Shown here: piece after piece, positions 7,878 to 16,435 of the stretch
How positions within the stretch are numbered: the first letter of the stretch is position 1
Layout: every line of letters starts with the position of its first letter
Assembly: GCF_018127965.1 (NCBI RefSeq)
Contig: NZ_CP072350.1
Coordinates: 806,001-870,000, forward strand
DNA from: Prevotella melaninogenica
GTDB lineage: Bacteria; Bacteroidota; Bacteroidia; Bacteroidales; Bacteroidaceae
Length of the DNA stretch: 64,000 nt
Direction of reading: 5' to 3'
The notes under the pieces: generated by a model
The model's input: the letters and a program-made list of their open reading frames with translations, nothing else
What the model was told of the DNA's origin: nothing
Databases searched by the model: none
Translations under genes and position numbers: made by a program

Positions 7878-9266
7878 TTATTTATCTTGTGAGTACTGGC
7901 TTTCCCAGTTAGCCTCTTCTGGTTCTTCTCCCTTACGACCCTCAAGCTGAATAACAAAACTCTTTGCAGGGAAGTATGGAGTAATGTGAATATCAAGTAA
8001 TACACGATCCTTTTGGTTTGGATCTTGCTCAATTCTCATCACTCGGAATTTCTCTATCAGACGAGTTGGGCCTTGTATGCTATCAAGGAACTTCACAATC
8101 TGGCTTCTCAAGTCAGCCTCTGTACGAGTAGTCCAGTTCTCGAATGCACGACGGTTCAGGAAGTCGAAAAGGACTTTAGAGATATAATCGAATACGCGAA
8201 CGACAGAGTAAGTCTGCAATCCAAGGTTATCACCATTGAAGAGTGTCTTGGCAGAGAATGCCATCACTTTACTATACTCGTTGACCATTGGTACAAGACC
8301 CATGCGCTCTATTTCAGAAATCTCGCTTTTCTTCAAATCAAAACGTACACTCTCAACATCATTAAGACCACCGAATTTCTTACCAGCAACAACCTGTGAC
8401 ATCAATGTGCTGTAGATTTTACCAGCAAGTGCAGATGAGCCTGGAACGTAAAGATTGTCTTCTTCTCCTACCTGTACTACTTTCTGGCGTCCTAAAAGCC
8501 AGTTACATGTCATAATAATGTTTGATTTGTATATATCACCACCAGAATGGTCAGCATTAAAGAAGACATCAACAACATCGTCTGGTGTTTCTAAATCCTG
8601 GAAGTCGGTTAGGAGCATTACCTTATTGCTGTGTGCAATCTTACCCCACTTATCAAGTACAGCATTAGAGCCTAAATATCCAGGGATGACAAGCAAAGAA
8701 TAGTTGCGGCGGAGGTCAAGACGATCGAAGTTATGCTTAAGCTCATTACTGATATAGTCAATGAAAACAGGATTGTCTAAGTCTTTCAATTGATCCATTT
8801 CAGCATTGACAATCGTTATGTTCTTTACCTTCTGACTCTCTGTATTGCGATAGAATAAAGCAACTGAACGGTAAGAAGTCTCAAGTTCGCGTGTACGAGC
8901 CAAAACCTTACTAAGATTTTTATTCAGTAAGTCCTCAACATGCAATGCTCTTTCCTTAGCCTTATCTCTCATCTGTTCAGCAGACTGACCAGATTTTAAA
9001 AGATCAATCCAAACCTCAAGACGATTGGCAAGAACCTTACGCTCATTCTCCCATTGTGCATCAGAGAGGAAAATGTTTCGGCGTGCCCTGCGTGTAGGAT
9101 TCAGATTAGAAAAGCCGTCAATGATATTCTCTAAGAAAGTAAAACCACCATATTCTTTCAGCTTGTCTATTGCGTTAGCTGCAGAAGTGGTTCCCTGCTG
9201 TGCTATAGTACTTTTACTAATAGAAGTAGCCTGCTGTTCCTTAGCCTTTATTTTATTATTGTCCAT
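7878..9266 (-). CDS. tssC: T6SS contractile sheath large subunit TssC
   Basis: A 462-residue Bacteroidetes-type TssC (VipB). With TssB it forms the contractile sheath around the Hcp tube in the cytoplasm. Recognisable parts are the long helical N-terminus, GFSNLNPTRRARRNIFLSD, the conserved segment DNPVFIDYISNELKHNFDRLDLRRNY, and the C-terminal beta-strands RVLLDIHITPYFPAKSFVIQLEG. These end strands interlock sheath subunits in the family. The start MDNNKIKAKEQQ lies 20 bases after the tssB stop, so the pair is an operon. Other core genes (tssK, hcp, clpV, membrane complex) are not in this window. The gene is intact. Confidence 0.93.
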   Translation of the reverse strand: MDNNKIKAKEQQATSISKSTIAQQGTTSAANAIDKLKEYGGFTFLENIIDGFSNLNPTRRARRNIFLSDAQWENERKVLANRLEVWIDLLKSGQSAEQMRDKAKERALHVEDLLNKNLSKVLARTRELETSYRSVALFYRNTESQKVKNITIVNAEMDQLKDLDNPVFIDYISNELKHNFDRLDLRRNYSLLVIPGYLGSNAVLDKWGKIAHSNKVMLLTDFQDLETPDDVVDVFFNADHSGGDIYKSNIIMTCNWLLGRQKVVQVGEEDNLYVPGSSALAGKIYSTLMSQVVAGKKFGGLNDVESVRFDLKKSEISEIERMGLVPMVNEYSKVMAFSAKTLFNGDNLGLQTYSVVRVFDYISKVLFDFLNRRAFENWTTRTEADLRSQIVKFLDSIQGPTRLIEKFRVMRIEQDPNQKDRVLLDIHITPYFPAKSFVIQLEGRKGEEPEEANWESQYSQDK

Positions 9267-9286
9267 TTTTAATTTAGTTTTGATTC

Positions 9287-9745
9287 TTACTTGGCTTCTG
9301 TATTCTTAATTTCGTCAAGTGAACTCTGTAACAAATCAATTACAGCTTGGCGGGTTTCAGGATTAGCCAAAGCTTTCAGTAAGGCTTTATTTGATGAAAG
9401 TTGGCGAGCAATCTTTATATTCTGCTCTTTCTCTACATCAAGTTTACTAAGGAAAGCACTATGCTCTTTTAACTTTTCTGAGTCAAAATCCCCAAGATTC
9501 TTAAAGTGCATTGTCTCTGTGACATCTTCACCGTTGTCATCTTGCATCTCAAGTGTAACAGATGGTGAGAAATGTTCAAAGACATCTTCTACTGTTTGTA
9601 AACCATAAACCGCTTCAGGACTGGCTGGAGCCTCATCGGTTAATTTCTGTACTAACAAAGTTCTGTTGGAAGGGATGTCGGCAATTGACTCATTAGCGTC
9701 AACATTTACCTCATTTCCTCCAATTCCATAATCATAAATGGCCAT
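9287..9745 (-). CDS. tssB: T6SS contractile sheath small subunit TssB
   Basis: A 152-residue protein with the Bacteroidetes TssB layout. The N-terminus is MAIYDYGIGGNEVNVDANE, the strand-forming part is FSPSVTLEMQDDNGEDV, and FKNLGDFDSEKL is the family motif around the conserved NLxDF-like segment. A helical tail follows (ALLKALANPETRQAVIDLL). It pairs with TssC, whose gene follows by 20 bases. A minus-strand minus-7 box TATATTTG lies at 9779-9786, which would give a leader of about 27 bases. The minus-33 partner is poorly spaced, so the promoter call is weaker than the gene call. Confidence 0.92.
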   Translation of the reverse strand: MAIYDYGIGGNEVNVDANESIADIPSNRTLLVQKLTDEAPASPEAVYGLQTVEDVFEHFSPSVTLEMQDDNGEDVTETMHFKNLGDFDSEKLKEHSAFLSKLDVEKEQNIKIARQLSSNKALLKALANPETRQAVIDLLQSSLDEIKNTEAK

Positions 9746-10032
9746 ATTTCTTATATTTAAGTTTTATCTAATAAGTTACAAATATACTCAAATCTGGCAC
9801 AAAGCTATAAAAATTATACGTAATTCTCGCAAATTAAATGTGAAAAGACATTTATAAGCTAATTTTTATTATATTTTGCTGAATGTTTTTCTCAAAAAAG
9901 TTGTTCATAAAGCACTTTCTCCTCAAAACATCGCTATAGATAAAGATATTTTATAAAAGTTCATTACGGATAAAAAGCTATTCATAGATAAATGCGTAAA
10001 AACTCCAAATAGGGTTGGGGGGTACTTCATGA
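9746..10032. other. AT-rich spacer upstream of tssB
   Basis: A 287-base AT-rich gap between the orphan gene ending at 10033 and tssB. Apart from a possible minus-7 box TATATTTG for tssB (complement of 9779-9786) I see no gene. Repeated ATAAA/TTCAT words near 9900-10000 have no clear order. Confidence 0.5.
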
Positions 10033-10740
10033 TTAGCTATCTATGTGTACTTTATTTTCATATAGTCTTTTCAGTTCCTCCTTATTAAGAATTCTAATAA
10101 GGTACTCCGCCACAAAAAGTTTATATTCTTCAGTTGTAAGATTATCTTGAACATCAAAGTAGGGGATTGACTTTGTAGAGCGATTGTAGGGCATATTATC
10201 TTTCTTTATTTGCTTTTCAACACTTCCAGAAATGAATTTGTACCAAAATACGGGAACAGGATTTCCTTTTGTACCATATTTTGAATCATGTAGTTGAGTT
10301 TTATTTACATGTACCAAGAAGATATTTCCTGGATTAAAATACGATTTAATTCTGGCAGCACCTAAGTCTCCATCACGTTTCTCTTGATTAAAAAAGTCAA
10401 TTCCTTCAAACATACATATCGCAATATACTTTTTGATTTTAGCATCATAAAAAGATACTGTGAAATAATATACCAAATTGTTATGTTGGACCCGATAATT
10501 AGCAACATACTTTCTTTCTATTTTCTCTCTATTAAGTGGTAGCTCAATCTGAACAATCTCTGAGTCATTGATATATGTTTCTAAATATTGCAAATTATCT
10601 GTATTGCCTGTATTGGCAAAATAACTATATATGGTATAGATTAACGGAGCTAATAAGAAAAATCCAATAGCTCTCCATATACCACCTGAGAAAGACGATA
10701 GTTTAGTCCGAATCTTTTTCTTATTCATTATTCTATTCAT
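10033..10740 (-). CDS. Orphan membrane-anchored protein related to the 5065-5478 candidate immunity protein
   Basis: A 235-residue protein with a basic N-terminus, one membrane segment near residues 20-40 (GIWRAIGFFLLAPLIYTIYSYF) and a likely exported domain. The part YLETYINDSEIVQIELP followed by FYDAKIKKYIAICMFEG resembles the shorter protein at 5065-5478. The C-terminal half (VFWYKFISGSVEKQIK, then helices) has no counterpart there. The family is unknown. It points toward tssB but is 287 bases away. An orphan immunity gene, or a leftover of an effector module, is a reasonable inference. ATG codons at 10740 and 10728 are both possible starts. Confidence 0.6.
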   Translation of the reverse strand: MNRIMNKKKIRTKLSSFSGGIWRAIGFFLLAPLIYTIYSYFANTGNTDNLQYLETYINDSEIVQIELPLNREKIERKYVANYRVQHNNLVYYFTVSFYDAKIKKYIAICMFEGIDFFNQEKRDGDLGAARIKSYFNPGNIFLVHVNKTQLHDSKYGTKGNPVPVFWYKFISGSVEKQIKKDNMPYNRSTKSIPYFDVQDNLTTEEYKLFVAEYLIRILNKEELKRLYENKVHIDS

Positions 10741-10804
10741 TGATTTAATCTAACATAAACGACACTATAAATGACCCATTATAAGGTTAGGCCCAAATCG
10801 ATTA

Positions 10805-11452
10805 TTAGAACCTAAATATATTTTGATTATAAAAGTATTTCTTTAATTTCCTATCAATACTAATCTTATTATACCACATACCAAAATCAATAACGAACAG
10901 ACACATCCAGAGGTAAAAACAAATAACTCCTATACTTCCTAACCATGCAAGGGGAGTACGTATAAACGCTGCAACAAGTGGAGATGCTATCTCTTTTCCA
11001 TTTACTACCAGACCTTCTGTATAGATAACTTCATCTGATTCAAAAGAGTGTCCTTCTCCAGGGATAAAACAATCACTCTTTATATAATTACCATTTTTAT
11101 CGTTATCAATAAAGAAACTTATTGTATCTCCTTTGTGGATTATGTAGTCGTCAAGTTTATATTTAGGAGGAAATAAAAAGAAGGGATAAGAATTTTCATA
11201 TCCTTGCCAATAGGTATGACTGGTATCACCTTCCAAAGTAAAATTAGCCTCCCAACCACTATGAGACTTCTGTAGTATATGTATTCTATTAACAATACCT
11301 GTTCTATGTGGAAAATCATCCTTTACCGTGAGGAAACCTATCAGATAGAAGGGTATCAAGAAAAAAAGAGTAGCTGCCATAAAATATATTCTGGCTGGAA
11401 TATCCCAAAACTCTAATAGGGAATCAATCTTAAATTTATACTTCAAATTCAT
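10805..11452 (-). CDS. Unknown membrane protein with two transmembrane segments
   Basis: A 215-residue protein. One hydrophobic segment near residues 22-42 (YFMAATLFFLIPFYLIGFL) and another near 165-190 (WLGSIGVICFYLWMCLFVI) flank a loop of about 120 residues. The loop is rich in Tyr, Asp and Gly (GDTSHTYWQGYENSYPFFLFPP). The topology resembles small DUF3592-like membrane proteins with an extracytoplasmic beta domain, but I cannot assign a family. It lies 64 bases upstream of the 10033-10740 gene on the same strand, and 26 bases downstream of the broken gene fragment at 11479. It may have been part of one operon with them before the ISL3 insertion. Confidence 0.6.
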   Translation of the reverse strand: MNLKYKFKIDSLLEFWDIPARIYFMAATLFFLIPFYLIGFLTVKDDFPHRTGIVNRIHILQKSHSGWEANFTLEGDTSHTYWQGYENSYPFFLFPPKYKLDDYIIHKGDTISFFIDNDKNGNYIKSDCFIPGEGHSFESDEVIYTEGLVVNGKEIASPLVAAFIRTPLAWLGSIGVICFYLWMCLFVIDFGMWYNKISIDRKLKKYFYNQNIFRF

Positions 11453-11478
11453 AAAGACATACTTTATTATAAATACAC

Positions 11479-11700
11479 TTACTTCTTTATCATTTCAATC
11501 TTACATGCAACTTCAGAGACTATCGGTTCTAACAGTTCACTTATGGTTAGTTCAATAGAGTTAGGCCATTTAACTTTATTATCTCTTTCAACTGAGCAGA
11601 ATAAATCATATTTATATTCTCCCATCTGTCTCTTTAAGAATGGGAAGTTTTTTATAAATTCTGACTTAATATCAGAATCTTCTCTACTACGTTTATTTTT
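11479..11700 (-). pseudogene. C-terminal remnant of a small gene interrupted by the ISL3-family element
   Basis: On the minus strand the frame is open from the IS boundary at 11700 to TAA at 11481-11479. It encodes 73 residues beginning KNKRSREDSDIKSEF and including LFCSVERDNKVKWPNSIEL. There is no plausible start near the IS edge. The matching N-terminal piece lies on the far side of the IS at 13015-13122. The two pieces join in frame (36 + 73 residues). The product is unknown. Downstream genes on the same strand are the two orphan membrane proteins. Confidence 0.65.
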
Positions 11701-13014
11701 GGTTCTTCCGGAATTTGGAGTGATAAATACATAAAATACGAAAAGAAACCGCTGTAAATATTGTATATTTGAATATGCACCAACAAATGTACAAATATGA
11801 ACAGCAGTTTCCTATATCATGCTTGGGGTCTTTATACCCACGAATGCACTTGTGAAGAGTACAAAGGTAATAGAATTATTTTGCATGTGCAAGCAAAAGA
11901 ACGAATAAGATGTTGCCCTTCTTGTGATGCCCGCTCCATAGTAAAGAATGGGTATCGTTTACGAGACTTTGTTGGACTTCCCATAGGTGGCAAGCGAGTA
12001 ACTATACGCATGAAGGTACAACGCTATAAATGTAAGGAATGTGACTTCGATCAGCAGGAGAAAATTCCTTTTGCCACTGGCAGTTGCGGCTATACTCACC
12101 GTTTTGCTAAGTATGTAGTAGATTTACTTCGTGGCATGACGCTTCAGGACGTATCGAATCATTTGGGCGTATCATGGGATACTGTAAAGGAAATACACTC
12201 CTCTTACCTTAAGCGTCATTATAGTCCTCCATCTTTAGAGGGTGTAGAGAATATTGGTATAGATGAGTTTGCTGTTAGGAAAGGACATGTCTATAAGACA
12301 ATCGTCGTTGATTTGGACAGTGGCAGGATAATCTATGTTGGCGATGGCAAGGGTAGTGAAGCTCTGAAGAAATTCTGGCGGAAAGTCAAACGTAAGAATA
12401 TAAAGATAAAGCATGTGGCAACAGACTTGTCTGCGGCTTTCATAGCCTCTGTTATGGAGAATTGTCCCGATGCAGTACATGTATTTGATCATTTCCATGT
12501 AGTGAAGTTAATGAACGAGAAACTTGATGATATCAGACGTAAAGTTTATAGTATGGAGAAAGATATAAATAAGCGTAAAGTACTCAAAGGAACAAGGTAT
12601 CTGCTACTCGGCAATGGTGTAGACATCTTTGATAAACAGCACAAGACAAGGCTTGAGAATGCCTTAGCTATGAATGAGCCATTGTCAAAAGCATACTATT
12701 TGAAGGAACAACTCCATCAGATATGGTCGCAATCCATGAAGGCTATGGCAGAAAAAGTGCTTGATGACTGGATAAGACAGGCTGAACAAAGTAAGATAAC
12801 ACAATTACAGAAAATGGCTGTTACCGTGAAAACCTATAAGAAAGGGATCCTTGCCTGGTACGATTGCCATCTATCAACGGGAAAAGTTGAAGGTATTAAT
12901 AACAAGATAAAGGTTATGAAACGAAATGCGTATGGATTTAGGGACGAGAAATACTTTACTCTACGACTTTATGCACTGCATGACTGCCGTATCACTCGAA
13001 ATGTCGGATGAACC
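11701..13014 (+). mobile_element. ISL3-family insertion element, 1314 bp
   Basis: Imperfect terminal inverted repeats of about 26 bp: left GGTTCTTCCGGAATTTGGAG from 11701; right, read inward, GGTTCATCCGACATTTCGAG from 13014. One intact transposase lies inside. The expected 8-bp target duplication is not seen: the flanks are TTATTTTT on the left and ATAAATAA on the right. The element separates two in-frame halves of a small minus-strand gene. Confidence 0.85.
11797..13011 (+). CDS. ISL3-family transposase
   Basis: A 404-residue transposase. A zinc-ribbon at the N-terminus (CCPSCDARSIVKNGY, then YKCKECDFDQQ) is followed by a helix-turn-helix (TLQDVSNHLGVSWDTVKEI). The DDE fold comes next: NIGIDEFAVRKGHVYKTIVVD carries the first Asp, VATDLSAAFIASV and VHVFDHFHVVKLMNEKLD the second region, and TGKVEGINNKIKVMKRNAYGF the final Glu. 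Length and motifs are normal for ISL3. The stop codon lies within the right terminal repeat. The gene looks intact. Confidence 0.95.
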   Translation: MNSSFLYHAWGLYTHECTCEEYKGNRIILHVQAKERIRCCPSCDARSIVKNGYRLRDFVGLPIGGKRVTIRMKVQRYKCKECDFDQQEKIPFATGSCGYTHRFAKYVVDLLRGMTLQDVSNHLGVSWDTVKEIHSSYLKRHYSPPSLEGVENIGIDEFAVRKGHVYKTIVVDLDSGRIIYVGDGKGSEALKKFWRKVKRKNIKIKHVATDLSAAFIASVMENCPDAVHVFDHFHVVKLMNEKLDDIRRKVYSMEKDINKRKVLKGTRYLLLGNGVDIFDKQHKTRLENALAMNEPLSKAYYLKEQLHQIWSQSMKAMAEKVLDDWIRQAEQSKITQLQKMAVTVKTYKKGILAWYDCHLSTGKVEGINNKIKVMKRNAYGFRDEKYFTLRLYALHDCRITRNVG

Positions 13015-13122
13015 ATAAATAATAAGGAATACAACCCAACCTTGTATAACTCCCTTCCATTTTCCTTTTCCTTCATATTGGCTTGCATCCAATATGTGTT
13101 TAGAAACTAATTTGTCTTCCAT
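13015..13122 (-). pseudogene. N-terminal remnant of the gene interrupted by the ISL3-family element
   Basis: ATG at 13122 (minus strand) opens MEDKLVSKHILDASQYEGK, then a short hydrophobic stretch GVIQGWVVFLIIY that reaches the IS edge at 13015. It is 36 codons long with no remainder, so it joins in frame to the 11700-11479 remnant. The joined product would be about 109 residues. An apparent promoter survives upstream (13151-13181). A function cannot be assigned. Confidence 0.6.
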
Positions 13123-13150
13123 TTGATTTTTATAAGTTGTTTATTTGCTA

Positions 13151-13181
13151 CAAAGATATAAAAGTTCCTACAGATGAACAA
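13151..13181 (-). promoter_or_regulatory. Promoter of the interrupted small gene
   Basis: On the minus strand a TATCTTTG minus-7 box (complement of 13151-13158) has a TTG minus-33 element 20 bases upstream (complement of 13179-13181). That matches the Bacteroidetes TTTG/TAnnTTTG consensus. The predicted start site is about 20 bases before the ATG at 13122. Confidence 0.55.
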
Positions 13182-13535
13182 TTTAAATAGGTCTTTTTTG
13201 TCGTAAGATGCTCCCTCTTTTGTCCATTTGATGTTATTTATTAGATTGAAAGGAATATTTTTCTTTTATTGTGTAGGATATAACCGTTTTTGAATAATTC
13301 TAATTCAGTTTCTCAGTATGACGATGATAGGGTAATTCCATTAAAAATGCGTTTCCTGTCATTTTTATCATCTCATGTATGCTGTAAATTTGTAAATTTA
13401 TAATCGGCTTACTTGAGTTGTTATAAATGAAAGGAAAAGAATCTCATCGTAATATAATAATAGTATTGTGTAATACCTCCTTAATTTGTTTTGGCTTAAT
13501 CACTTCTTGTTTCGAAAGACCTTTCCCTATAATGT
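13182..13535. other. Intergenic stretch with no recognised gene
   Basis: About 350 AT-rich bases between the promoter of the interrupted gene and the end of the DUF4091 gene. I see no ORF of note, no strong hairpin and none of the 22-bp arrays found in other gaps. Confidence 0.5.
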
Positions 13536-14969
13536 TTATTTATTGAGTAGTGACTCAATATTATCTATGCTTGCTTTCAATTTAGCTTCGTTTGGTGTCG
13601 GATTTTTGAATTGAGAAAGGGCGTCTTCTAACAGCAGCAAAGCTTTCTGATTCCTTTTTTGCTTGTACTCCTTGCGTAATGTCTCAATCTTTGCAACGTT
13701 TTGTACACCTCTTATTATGTGCTCAAAACGGCGGCTTGAGTGGTTTCCTGGATATACGATGTAGGTGTCGCCCGGTGTGAACAACTTGAAGCGGCTGTCA
13801 TACATAGGATTATCAGTCCAATTCATCCATGCCCAGCGAAGGAAACCATTGAACCCATTAGCAAGGCAATAGAGTGGGAGGTAGGTTGCTTCAATTGGTT
13901 CGTTGTTGCTACCTACATTTGGCATTGCATCGGGACAAGCTGTGTAGGAGGTGCTAATCCAACCTTTCGAATTCCTCAAAGCAAGGTCTTCTGGTGTAAA
14001 CTGCTGTTTCCAAGCAATACAATAATCATAGATCTTATCGACAAGTTCTTTGTGGTAATTTCCTGCTAATGACATCTTGATACCTGGTGCTGCCTCCTGT
14101 GCAATGCGGTAGGCATCTTGCATAGCATCGAGGGCGCGTTCGTCCATTGCTATGACGGTTCTGTCAAACCAACCTCTCTCCTTCTGATGGGCAGCAAAGG
14201 AACGTAGGAATGGAATCCATAGGTCGCTGTATTCTTTGCTGTCTGTCGTCGTTTTTAGATCTTTATAACTTTTTGATGCTTCATCATAATAGGTGAAAGT
14301 CATGTCCCAAGGCACCATTGAGAAACAATTGATATCTCCATTGATCCCACAAGAGTCGAGGAAGGAAATCCAACGGTCGAAGGCTGTATAGTCATACGAC
14401 CATGTTCCGTCTGCTTTTCGTGCCGTCTCAATCATCGCATCGAACTTGTCATTGCTCTGTACGCCCCAAGGTTCGTAAAAGAGGATAGCTGAGGCGTTGC
14501 GTTGTCCAGCACGTGCCAGCAACTGCATATAAGGACGGAGGATGTCAAGATGTGCTTGACTCCAAGGAGCTACGCCATAATATCTACTAACAGCGTAGGG
14601 TTGTTGCCAGAAGTTGAGGTGGAAGTTATCAGAGAGTGTGAGCTTGCGGTTGAGCACTTTTATGGTGAATGGGATGTTGCTGACAGTCTTACCATCTTGT
14701 TGTAGCAATAAGTTTAATTTGTAGGAACCCGCCTTAATGTTCTGAGGAATCTCAATCGTGCACCATGCAGACTTGCCATACATCGAGTCGTCAGCCTTTA
14801 TGCTGTCGTCACCAATGATATCGGGCATGAGCCAAGTCTGTAAGGAGTCTGGGTGATCACCACAGTTTTGGAAGTCATCAGTGATAACGGCAGAAAGAAA
14901 ATGAGCTGTAGCAGTCGACAGGAGTCGATTGCTACAGCTCATTGATAGTTTTAAGTTGCCCTTTACCAT
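13536..14969 (-). CDS. DUF4091 glycoside-hydrolase-like protein, probably missing its N-terminus
   Basis: A 477-residue protein with the DUF4091 layout. An N-terminal beta-sandwich is followed by an alpha/beta-barrel-like part (HLNFWQQPYAVSRYYGVAPW, WISFLDSCGINGDINCFS, WFDRTVIAMDERALDAM, GFLRWAWMNWTDNP). In the family this is a secreted glycosidase-like enzyme acting on host glycans; the substrate is unknown. The same frame stays open upstream of this ATG to the A-run at 15047-15039. It encodes ASEKKEITAWRGERIG, and the WRGER motif is normally part of this domain. No signal peptide is present here. The true protein may be made by frameshifting from the sialidase gene, or the gene is damaged. 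Confidence 0.8.
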   Translation of the reverse strand: MVKGNLKLSMSCSNRLLSTATAHFLSAVITDDFQNCGDHPDSLQTWLMPDIIGDDSIKADDSMYGKSAWCTIEIPQNIKAGSYKLNLLLQQDGKTVSNIPFTIKVLNRKLTLSDNFHLNFWQQPYAVSRYYGVAPWSQAHLDILRPYMQLLARAGQRNASAILFYEPWGVQSNDKFDAMIETARKADGTWSYDYTAFDRWISFLDSCGINGDINCFSMVPWDMTFTYYDEASKSYKDLKTTTDSKEYSDLWIPFLRSFAAHQKERGWFDRTVIAMDERALDAMQDAYRIAQEAAPGIKMSLAGNYHKELVDKIYDYCIAWKQQFTPEDLALRNSKGWISTSYTACPDAMPNVGSNNEPIEATYLPLYCLANGFNGFLRWAWMNWTDNPMYDSRFKLFTPGDTYIVYPGNHSSRRFEHIIRGVQNVAKIETLRKEYKQKRNQKALLLLEDALSQFKNPTPNEAKLKASIDNIESLLNK

Positions 14970-15016
14970 CTCTGGTAACGAGAACTCAAGTCCGATACGT
15001 TCGCCTCTCCAGGCTG

Positions 15017-16411
15017 TTATTTCTTTCTTTTCACTTGCTTTTTTTTTACAGCAAGTGGTGCTTTGGTTTGATGTATCTTAGCTGCATCAACCACGTACTT
15101 AGAACGATCAACGTAAGGAAGAATGTCATATTCTCCATTAGTAATCGCCTTCAATGACAGACTTTTGAACTCAATATCATAGCCGTCATTCTGTCCGCGT
15201 ACCTCATAGAGGAAGCCGATGCGCTGGTTCTTCATAAGAACCATTGTTGAGTAGCATGAAGACTCGTCGGTTACGCGCAAACCTTTCTTCCAGTTTCTAC
15301 CTAATGCCTGGGCAGAAGAGTAGTCAGCATAAGATGCTAACTCCTTATAGAAGAAACCTACACTGTCACGTCGTGCGCTGAGTGGAACTGACTGAAGGGC
15401 TACAAAAAGCTTCTTACCGTCAGCTACTCTCTTTGCAGGAACAATCAAAATACCGCCATTGCAGGCATTTACCTGCTTGCCAGTCATATTCTGTGGCATG
15501 ACCTCTTCACCCCAGCTACCTGTAGCCTTCGCAGCATCTTTGTAAGTAAAGATGTTGAATCGTCTGCCTCCGTAAACGTCACGGCAGCTAAGTAATACGC
15601 TACCATCTGGCATCTCCTCAACCTTTGACTCATCCTGTGCAATAGAAGGAGCCTTTGAAGGAGTACCTAAGACGTGCCATGTGTGACCGAAGTCATCAGA
15701 ATAGATAACGAAAGTACCGCAACGGTCAACGCCTTTCTGACGGATAGGATGTGCTACGTAAAGACGATAGAACTTGCCTTTGCGGATGTAACGGCTCTGC
15801 ATAATCTTACCTGATGTGAGGAAGATACCATCTGGGTTGCCACCATTAGGTAGCTTTCCATCGTAGAGACTGTGAATCATCTCGGTAAGATCTGTTCCAT
15901 TGTCCCATGTCTTACCACCATCAGTACTATGGAAGAAGTAAGCATGTTGTGGGTTCTGACGAGTAGCTGTTTGGTAGGCACTCTTACCCGCCACACAATG
16001 AAGTAACACATTGTCTGACGTGCGGTCAGCAATGATACTTGGGTCACCGAAAGCTGTGCGGATTGGGTCTGCTGCATGTTCGTTACCTCGTGCCACGCAA
16101 ACAGTGTCAGACCATGTCTTACCAAAGTCCTTACTCGTTCGCATAACAATGTTAATCTGCCATAAACCATTTCTGTTGTTCCATCCCACGTCGGTATGAC
16201 TAAGGCGGAAGTCGCAAGCTGCTAACAGTGTTCCCTTACGTGTCTCGGTAATAGCTGGGATACGATAAGGAACAGGGCTGTTTGCTCTATCAAAAACGAT
16301 GGTGGTAAAACCATCATCGTTCTTGATATTATTGCTCTTCTCTGTTCCTACTGCACCTACCTGTAAGAGTGAGGCGCAGAGGGAAACAGTTAATAAGATC
16401 TTCTTATACAT
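15017..16411 (-). CDS. nanH: Exo-alpha-sialidase, GH33
   Basis: A 464-residue secreted neuraminidase. A signal peptide spans residues 1 to about 20 (MYKKILLTVSLCASLLQVGA). The RIP motif is at about 50-52 with the catalytic-site Asp near 67 (AACDFRLSHTDVGW). Asp-boxes occur near 93-100 (SKDFGKTW), about 160 (STDGGKTW) and further on (SDDFGHTW). The Glu/Tyr region near the C-terminus (CYSTMVLMKNQRIGFLYE) completes the fold. It releases terminal sialic acid from mucins and glycoproteins in the periplasm or outside the cell. It follows nagB and its paralogue in an amino-sugar operon, 24 bases after the upstream stop. The Lys-rich tail KKKQVKRKK is encoded across an A9 run and is unlike a natural end of the family. 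Confidence 0.93.
   Translation of the reverse strand: MYKKILLTVSLCASLLQVGAVGTEKSNNIKNDDGFTTIVFDRANSPVPYRIPAITETRKGTLLAACDFRLSHTDVGWNNRNGLWQINIVMRTSKDFGKTWSDTVCVARGNEHAADPIRTAFGDPSIIADRTSDNVLLHCVAGKSAYQTATRQNPQHAYFFHSTDGGKTWDNGTDLTEMIHSLYDGKLPNGGNPDGIFLTSGKIMQSRYIRKGKFYRLYVAHPIRQKGVDRCGTFVIYSDDFGHTWHVLGTPSKAPSIAQDESKVEEMPDGSVLLSCRDVYGGRRFNIFTYKDAAKATGSWGEEVMPQNMTGKQVNACNGGILIVPAKRVADGKKLFVALQSVPLSARRDSVGFFYKELASYADYSSAQALGRNWKKGLRVTDESSCYSTMVLMKNQRIGFLYEVRGQNDGYDIEFKSLSLKAITNGEYDILPYVDRSKYVVDAAKIHQTKAPLAVKKKQVKRKK
15032..15057 (-). promoter_or_regulatory. A9 slippery run inside a 7-bp hairpin at the sialidase/DUF4091 junction
   Basis: On the minus strand the sialidase frame reads GTA AAA AAA AAG C, containing the heptamer A-AAA-AAG known from bacterial minus-1 frameshift sites. 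The run (T9 at 15039-15047 on plus) is flanked by CACTTGC and GCAAGTG, a perfect 7-bp inverted repeat. A minus-1 shift here enters the open DUF4091 frame. It may be a programmed site, a contingency tract or a one-base error in the run. Confidence 0.5.
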
Positions 16412-16435
16412 TAATTCTTGTTTGTCTTATAAGTA

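Noticed and set aside
7676..8032. Minus-strand 118-aa frame at the 3' end of tssC
   Set aside because: It overlaps tssC and the terminator, and its composition is that of a shifted frame.
11693..13022. 8-bp target duplication of the ISL3 element
   Set aside because: Flanks TTATTTTT and ATAAATAA do not match; the split gene joins in frame without one.
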